Shown here: positions 6,589-10,570 of the stretch, piece by piece
Numbering within the stretch: the first letter of the stretch is position 1
Layout of the letters: each line of letters opens with the position of its first letter
NCBI GenBank assembly: GCA_019454665.1
Contig: JACFNW010000040.1
Location: forward strand, 1-10,570
Direction: 5' to 3'
Length of the DNA: 10,570 bases
Source: Fimbriimonadaceae bacterium
Lineage (GTDB): Bacteria; Armatimonadota; Fimbriimonadia; Fimbriimonadales; Fimbriimonadaceae
Program-made: the position numbers and the translations under genes
The notes under the pieces: model-generated
Seen by the model: the letters and a program-made list of their open reading frames with translations, nothing else
What the model was told of the DNA's origin: nothing
Databases searched by the model: none

Positions 6589-7274
6589 AGATCGCCGTCC
6601 TGCGGTTTCCCGGTTCGAACTGCGACCAAGACGCCCTTCATGCCCTGCGAACGCTGGGCTATCGGGCCGACTACGCTTGGCACGAGGCGACCGACCTTTC
6701 GGGGTTCGACGGCGTGTTCTTGCCCGGCGGCTTCACCTATGGCGACTATTTGCGCTGTGGCGCGATCGCGTCGCGGTCGCCCGTGATGGCCGAGGTCCGG
6801 CGGCTCGCGGAGCGGGGGGCACCCGTGCTGGGTGTCTGCAACGGCTTCCAGGTGTTGTGCGAGGCGGGCCTGTTGCCCGGGGCGTTGATGCAGAACGCCA
6901 GCCAGAAGTTCATCTGCCGCCCCGTGTGGCTCTCGCCGGTCAACCGCACGTCGCCCTGGACTCACGGGCTCGACCGGCCCATCCGCATCCCCATCGCCCA
7001 CGGCGAGGGGCGTTACACGTGCGACGAGGCGACGCTGCGCGCCCTTCAGGACGAGGACCGCATCGCCTTCCGCTACACGGATTCCAGCGGCCACCGCTCG
7101 GCGGACGCCAACCCGAACGGCTCGGCGGACGACATCGCCGGAGTGCTGAACGCCGGGGGCAACGTGCTCGGCATGATGCCCCACCCCGAACGAGCCATCA
7201 ACCCGCTCTTGGCGGGCGACGACGGCGTGGGTCTGCTACGGGCGTTCGGGCTGGTTCGGGCTGGTTCGGTCTGA
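6585..7274 (+). CDS. purQ: Phosphoribosylformylglycinamidine synthase glutaminase subunit PurQ
   Basis: This class I glutamine amidotransferase supplies ammonia to PurL for FGAM formation. The 229-residue length is normal. The catalytic triad is complete: C85 in GVCNGFQVL, with H200 and E202 in MMPHPER. The oxyanion region [15 protein letters not shown] and the N-terminal [10 protein letters not shown] are family hallmarks. The start is GTG at 6585, overlapping the purS TGA. GAGGTGG at 6574-6580, inside purS, is a good Shine-Dalgarno at the right distance, so coupling plus a real ribosome site explains the non-ATG start. The C-terminus is encoded within a 10-base tandem repeat just before the stop. 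The next gene is on the other strand, so the purine operon here is only purSQ. Confidence 0.97.
   Translation: MKIAVLRFPGSNCDQDALHALRTLGYRADYAWHEATDLSGFDGVFLPGGFTYGDYLRCGAIASRSPVMAEVRRLAERGAPVLGVCNGFQVLCEAGLLPGALMQNASQKFICRPVWLSPVNRTSPWTHGLDRPIRIPIAHGEGRYTCDEATLRALQDEDRIAFRYTDSSGHRSADANPNGSADDIAGVLNAGGNVLGMMPHPERAINPLLAGDDGVGLLRAFGLVRAGSV
7244..7269. repeat. 10-base tandem repeat at the 3' end of purQ
   Basis: The unit GTTCGGGCTG runs for about 2.6 copies and encodes part of the last nine residues of PurQ. Because the unit is not a multiple of three, gain or loss of one copy would shift the frame and move the stop codon. The current copy number gives a normal PurQ length. Confidence 0.8.
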
Positions 7275-7332
7275 GGTTCGGGGCGAAAGCTCGGCGACCA
7301 ACTCGAATCCGATCTCGCCTCGCGCCAAGACT

Positions 7333-9537
7333 CTAGCGAAGAACGGGTGCGCCAACGCCCAGGGACTCCACCAAGTGCCGAAAAACGCGGCGATCCACGT
7401 ACCAGCCGCCCAGATTGTGGTTCCGCCCGGGCAGGAACAGCATGTCGAAGTCCTTGTCGGCCTTGACCAAGGCATCCACCAGCCGGAGCGTGGCCGCGTG
7501 CGGGTTCACGTTGTCGTCGAGTTCGCCCGCGATCAGCAGTAGTTTGCCTTGCAGGTTCTTGGCGTTCTCGATGTTCGACTGGTCGGCGTACTCGGGCCCC
7601 ACGGGGTAGCCCATCCACAGTTCGTTCCACCACACCTTGTCCGTTCGGTGGTCGTGGTTGCCGCAAAGCGAGACGGCAGCTTTGTAGAACTCGGGCTTGG
7701 CCAGCAGGGCTCGGGTCGAATCGTAGCCGCCCGCCGAATAGCCGTAGATGCCCACGCGGCTCAGGTCCATCTGGGGGTACTTCTCGGCGGCGGCGCGCAT
7801 CCATCCGATACGGTCGTCGAGGCCGGCGTCGCCCAGGTTCTTGTGCGAATGGTCGCTGAACGCCTTGCCTCGCCTGCCCGTTCCGAGGGCGTCCACCTGT
7901 ACGACGATGACGCCGAGTTCGGCAAGCATGCGATTCCGGTCGGTAGCGGCGAACGCCTTGGGCACATGAGCGTCGTGCGGACCGGCGTAGATGTATTCGA
8001 CCACGGGGTACTTCCAGTTCGGCTTGAGGTGCGAAGGAAACCAGATCACGCCGTACAGGTCGGTCGCCCCGTCCCGCGCCTTGGCGACAAAGGGTATGGG
8101 CGCGCGCCAACCCTCCTCGGCAAGACCCCGGATGGCCGCACCCGGGAGTTCGACCAACGCTTCTCCGGTCGAGGCGTCGCGCACCGTGTGCGTCGGAGGC
8201 GTTTCGACCGTGCTCTGCGTGTCCACGAGGTAACGCCCGTTGGGCGACCACGCCACGGCATGGTGTCCTTCAGCGCCCGTCAACCGTTTGACCGCGCCAC
8301 CGCCGAGCCCCACCGAGTACGCATGGACGTGGTAGGGGTCTCCCGGCTCGCGGCCGTTGGCGAGCAAAACCATCCGCTTGGCCTCCTGGTCAACCCGGAC
8401 GATGTTGCGCACGGACCAGTGGCCCTGCGTCAGTTGCCGGATCAAGGCCCCGGTCTGCGCGTCGTGCAGGTACACGTGGTTCCACCCGTCGCGCTCGCTC
8501 ACGACCAGCATCTCGCGGTCGTTCAGGAACTGGACCGATTGCAGGTAGGGCTGAATCCGAGTCAACGAGGTCTCCTCGACCAGGGTCTTCGCTTCGCCCG
8601 TGGCGGCGTCCACCGAGCGCACGACCCACCGTTGGTACCCTCGGTACAGGTGGGCGTAGCGGAACGATTTGCCGTCGCTGGTCCAGTTGGGCTGCGGCGG
8701 CCCGGCGTAGAAGTCCTCCACGGGGTCGGCTTGCACCTTCACCCGCGAACCCGATTCGACGTCGAACACCCATAGCTCGAATTGGTCGAGTTTGTCTCCC
8801 GGAAGGGCGTAGCGTTGGGTGACGACGCGCGGCCGAAACCCCTCGCGCGGGACCGATTCGATGCGGACCATGTCCAGCCGATCGCCTGCCAGCACGCGGG
8901 TGGCAAACAGGTGTTTCGAGTTTGGCGACCAACGGGCGTTGGACCACGAAGCCGTCGGCGATCCGTCCTCGGTCAGCCGCTTGGTCTCCCCGGTCTCGGT
9001 GTTGGTCACCGTGAGGTCGTCGTTGCTGCGCGCGAAGCGCCACTTGCCGTCGGGAGAGACGTTCTGCGGGCCGCCGCCCTGCCTCCCCCCTCCGGGAGCG
9101 GCTTCGGCCTTGACGAGCGACTTGTCGGCTTCGTTCCATCGCCAGCGTTGGTCGAAAGCGGTGAACGTCCACGAGCCGCCGTCCTCCGGGGCGATGGCGT
9201 TGAACGGCAGGTCGCGGGCACGCACGGTGCGGGTGGACTCTTTGGCCAAAGCCGCTGCCAACGCTTCGTGGTCGAACGCGGGTGCCTGCGTCTTGGCCGA
9301 GGGGCTCACGCGCACGAACGTCTTGGCGTCGGGCCCGCGATCCACGTACCAGAAGTCGCCGGCATCGCCGAACCACTGGGGGGCGACCGAGAGCCGGAAC
9401 GCCTTGGCCCGCGCGCGCTCGGCAAAGGTGCGAACGCGTTCCCAATCGGAGGCGATGGGGGTCTTGCCCTCGGCGACCTGCGCCTGCGGCGCGACGACGG
9501 CCAGAAGCAAGGCGAGGGAAGCAAGGCGGCGCATCAT
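7333..9537 (-). CDS. Secreted S9 family peptidase (dipeptidyl-peptidase IV type)
   Basis: This 734-residue serine peptidase probably removes dipeptides from peptide N-termini outside the cytoplasm. A signal peptide (MMRRLASLALLLAVVAPQAQ) precedes the N-terminal beta-propeller (about 40-500), where blade-like segments recur, e.g. SPDGKWRFARSNDDLTVTN, ARWSPNSKHLFATRVL, SERDGWNHVYLHDAQTG and VAWSPNGRYLVDTQSTV. The C-terminal alpha/beta-hydrolase domain has the triad S601 (YGYSAGGYDS), D674 (GELDDNVNP) and H707 (PGRNHNLGG). The nucleophile elbow is GYSAGG rather than the GWSYGG of classical DPP-IV, as in a bacterial subset of the family. All catalytic residues are present and length is normal. 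Two adjacent ATGs (9537, 9534) are equally possible starts. The gene is divergent from surE and converges on purQ across 58 bases in which I see no clear terminator. Confidence 0.94.
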   Translation of the reverse strand: MMRRLASLALLLAVVAPQAQVAEGKTPIASDWERVRTFAERARAKAFRLSVAPQWFGDAGDFWYVDRGPDAKTFVRVSPSAKTQAPAFDHEALAAALAKESTRTVRARDLPFNAIAPEDGGSWTFTAFDQRWRWNEADKSLVKAEAAPGGGRQGGGPQNVSPDGKWRFARSNDDLTVTNTETGETKRLTEDGSPTASWSNARWSPNSKHLFATRVLAGDRLDMVRIESVPREGFRPRVVTQRYALPGDKLDQFELWVFDVESGSRVKVQADPVEDFYAGPPQPNWTSDGKSFRYAHLYRGYQRWVVRSVDAATGEAKTLVEETSLTRIQPYLQSVQFLNDREMLVVSERDGWNHVYLHDAQTGALIRQLTQGHWSVRNIVRVDQEAKRMVLLANGREPGDPYHVHAYSVGLGGGAVKRLTGAEGHHAVAWSPNGRYLVDTQSTVETPPTHTVRDASTGEALVELPGAAIRGLAEEGWRAPIPFVAKARDGATDLYGVIWFPSHLKPNWKYPVVEYIYAGPHDAHVPKAFAATDRNRMLAELGVIVVQVDALGTGRRGKAFSDHSHKNLGDAGLDDRIGWMRAAAEKYPQMDLSRVGIYGYSAGGYDSTRALLAKPEFYKAAVSLCGNHDHRTDKVWWNELWMGYPVGPEYADQSNIENAKNLQGKLLLIAGELDDNVNPHAATLRLVDALVKADKDFDMLFLPGRNHNLGGWYVDRRVFRHLVESLGVGAPVLR

Positions 9538-9549
9538 GGGTTGCGCGTA

Positions 9550-9555
9550 AGTATG
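9550..9555 (-). promoter_or_regulatory. Candidate -10 box CATACT for the S9 peptidase
   Basis: CATACT on the minus strand ends 12 bases before the ATG at 9537, predicting a leader of about six bases. It is a weaker match than the others here (four of six) and has no -35, so it is supported mainly by the repeating spacing pattern in this window. Confidence 0.35.
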
Positions 9556-9580
9556 CCCGTACCGGACGTTCCTCGGCGGC

Positions 9581-9586
9581 TAAAAT
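9581..9586 (+). promoter_or_regulatory. -10 box TAAAAT for surE
   Basis: TAAAAT (five of six consensus bases) ends seven bases before the ATG at 9594, so the transcript should begin at the start codon or one base before it. The in-frame ATG at 9585 overlaps this box and would not be transcribed from it. Confidence 0.55.
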
Positions 9587-9593
9587 GTTCGGA

Positions 9594-10367
9594 ATGCGCA
9601 TCTTGGTGACCAACGACGACGGCATCCGCGCCCCGGGGTTGGTGGCCTTGGTGGATGTGGCGCGCCGGTTCGGCGAAGTGAAGATCGTCGCGCCCGACCA
9701 CGAGCGCAGCGCGTGCGGCCACGCGCTCACGATGCGCGAACCCCTTCGCATGAAGCCCGTCCCGTGGAACGGCTTGGAGGCATGGGAGGTCAACGGCGTG
9801 CCCACCGACTGCGTCAACCTGGGGCGAGCGGTCGGCTTCCCCGACGGGCTCGACCTCGTCCTGAGCGGCATCAACAACGGCCCGAACCTCGGCTTCGACA
9901 TCACGTACAGCGGTACGGTCGCCGGGGCCATGGAGGGAGCGATCAACGGCATTAGGTCGGTGGCGATTTCGATGGCGCTGTTCGTGGACGGCGCGCCGAT
10001 CCACTTCGACACCGGGGCGGCCTGGCTGCTCGAACACTGGGACTTCATCACGACGGCCCCCCTGCCCGAACTCACGTTCCTCAACGTGAATGTGCCCTCC
10101 ATCGCGACTCCCGAACTCTTGGGCACGAAGATCGCGCCGATGGGCCGACGCGTCTACGCCGACCGCGTCGAGCCGCGAAGCGACCCTTGGGGACGCACCT
10201 ACTACTGGCAAGGCGGCGCCGTGGTGATGCACGCCGCTTCGCAACCAGGCACCGACGTCGAGGCCGTGAGTCGGGGTTACGCATCGGTCACGCCGATCTC
10301 GCTCGACTGGACGGCTCGCGAGGCGATGAACGGGTTGTGCGACCGGCTTTCGCGGCGTGGACCCTAA
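9594..10367 (+). CDS. surE: 5'/3'-nucleotidase SurE
   Basis: SurE is a cytoplasmic metal-dependent phosphatase acting on nucleoside monophosphates (and in some species short polyphosphate), linked to stationary-phase survival. This copy has 257 residues, a typical length. Key residues: RILVTNDDG with the metal-binding pair D8-D9; S39 in APDHERSACGHALT; and the LSGINNGPNLG loop with its metal-binding Asn near 94-95, followed by YSGTVAGAMEGA, all hallmarks of the family. The C-terminus (DVEAVSRGYASVTPISLDW) matches the family's late strand pattern. The start is the ATG at 9594, directly before RILVTNDDG. It is divergent from the S9 peptidase with 56 bases between them. surE often lies beside pcm or nlpD; here neither is adjacent. 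Confidence 0.96.
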   Translation: MRILVTNDDGIRAPGLVALVDVARRFGEVKIVAPDHERSACGHALTMREPLRMKPVPWNGLEAWEVNGVPTDCVNLGRAVGFPDGLDLVLSGINNGPNLGFDITYSGTVAGAMEGAINGIRSVAISMALFVDGAPIHFDTGAAWLLEHWDFITTAPLPELTFLNVNVPSIATPELLGTKIAPMGRRVYADRVEPRSDPWGRTYYWQGGAVVMHAASQPGTDVEAVSRGYASVTPISLDWTAREAMNGLCDRLSRRGP

Positions 10368-10418
10368 AGCCCACGCCGGTGGCCGAACCCTCTTTCGCCA
10401 GAAACGACCAGGGAACTT

Positions 10419-10570
10419 CTAAAACGCGTCGCACCAGCGATAGGCTTCGATGAGCGCGCGCTCGCCTTCTTTGCCTGGCTTGCTGTTGCCGTGCTCCATG
10501 CCGATGATGCCCTTGAAGCCCTTGGCCGCGATGTGCCCGAACACGCGCCGGTAGTTGACCTCGCCCGTCG
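10419..10570 (-). CDS. Hydroxypyruvate isomerase family protein, C-terminal fragment (cut by window edge)
   Basis: The last 50 codons of a gene entering from the right edge read TGEVNYRRVFGHIAAKGFKG, then IIGMEHGNSKPGKEGE and ALIEAYRWCDAF before TAG. The pattern matches the C-terminus of hydroxypyruvate isomerase (Hyi-like, xylose-isomerase-like TIM barrel). The Glu of GMEHG would be the last metal-binding residue, and SKPGKEG is characteristic of this branch. The protein would interconvert hydroxypyruvate and tartronate semialdehyde or act on a related sugar acid. Only the end is visible, so specificity is uncertain. It converges on surE with 51 bases between; only a four-pair hairpin with no U-tract is seen there. 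Confidence 0.8.
   Translation of the reverse strand, partial: TGEVNYRRVFGHIAAKGFKGIIGMEHGNSKPGKEGERALIEAYRWCDAF

Noticed and set aside
7275-7332. Bidirectional terminator between purQ and the S9 peptidase
   Set aside because: I found only three-pair inverted repeats and no U-rich tract.
8390-10126. A 578-residue minus-strand frame spanning the S9 peptidase start and surE
   Set aside because: It crosses two confidently identified genes and their promoters and shows no family pattern of its own.
10369-10384. Possible terminator hairpin between surE and the hydroxypyruvate-isomerase-like gene
   Set aside because: Only four base pairs (CCAC/GTGG) and no U-tract on either strand.
1-10570. Defence island, biosynthetic cluster, CRISPR array, phage or transposon
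   Set aside because: No spaced direct repeats, transposase or integrase motifs, terminal inverted repeats or cluster-type enzymes were seen; every gene belongs to ordinary metabolism or envelope functions.

Overview
This GC-rich window comes from a bacterial chromosome and carries ten protein-coding features, one of them cut by the right edge. Nothing in it marks a mobile element, CRISPR array, phage or defence island. No RNA gene was recognised. The gene mix is a fused KorA plus KorB, PurS/PurQ as separate proteins, SurE, a secreted S9 peptidase and a hydroxypyruvate-isomerase-like protein. Together with the very short or leaderless promoter-to-start spacing, it resembles Armatimonadota (Fimbriimonadia-like) genomes. 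That placement is an inference from general impression, and Deinococcota or another GC-rich lineage cannot be excluded.

Layout. Positions 91-2939 (+) hold a two-gene korAB operon for a 2-oxoacid:ferredoxin oxidoreductase, with overlapping stop and start codons. A secreted protein of unknown function (2936-4153, -) converges on korB, and the two stop codons overlap. It is divergently transcribed from a GNAT acetyltransferase (4230-4799, +). Next come a secreted thioredoxin-like CPPC protein (4880-5440, +), a clear intrinsic terminator (5467-5498), and a secreted SH3-NlpC/P60 cell-wall hydrolase (5620-6330, +). The purS-purQ pair (6355-7274, +) follows and has its own promoter. A large secreted DPP-IV-type S9 peptidase lies at 7333-9537 (-). 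It is divergent from surE (9594-10367, +), and the C-terminus of a hydroxypyruvate-isomerase-family protein (10419-10570, -) reaches the right edge.

The genes do not form one dedicated system. They look like ordinary housekeeping and envelope functions: central carbon/redox (korAB), purine synthesis (purSQ), nucleotide or stationary-phase housekeeping (surE), cell-wall turnover (NlpC/P60), peptide degradation (S9), and two poorly characterised exported proteins. The most informative signal is at DNA level. Several start codons sit only 6-12 bases after a good -10 hexamer and have no usable Shine-Dalgarno. This implies leaderless or near-leaderless mRNAs, and it decides the start codon of two genes. 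No stretch over 300 bases lacks a gene. I found no convincing undescribed multi-gene system here.
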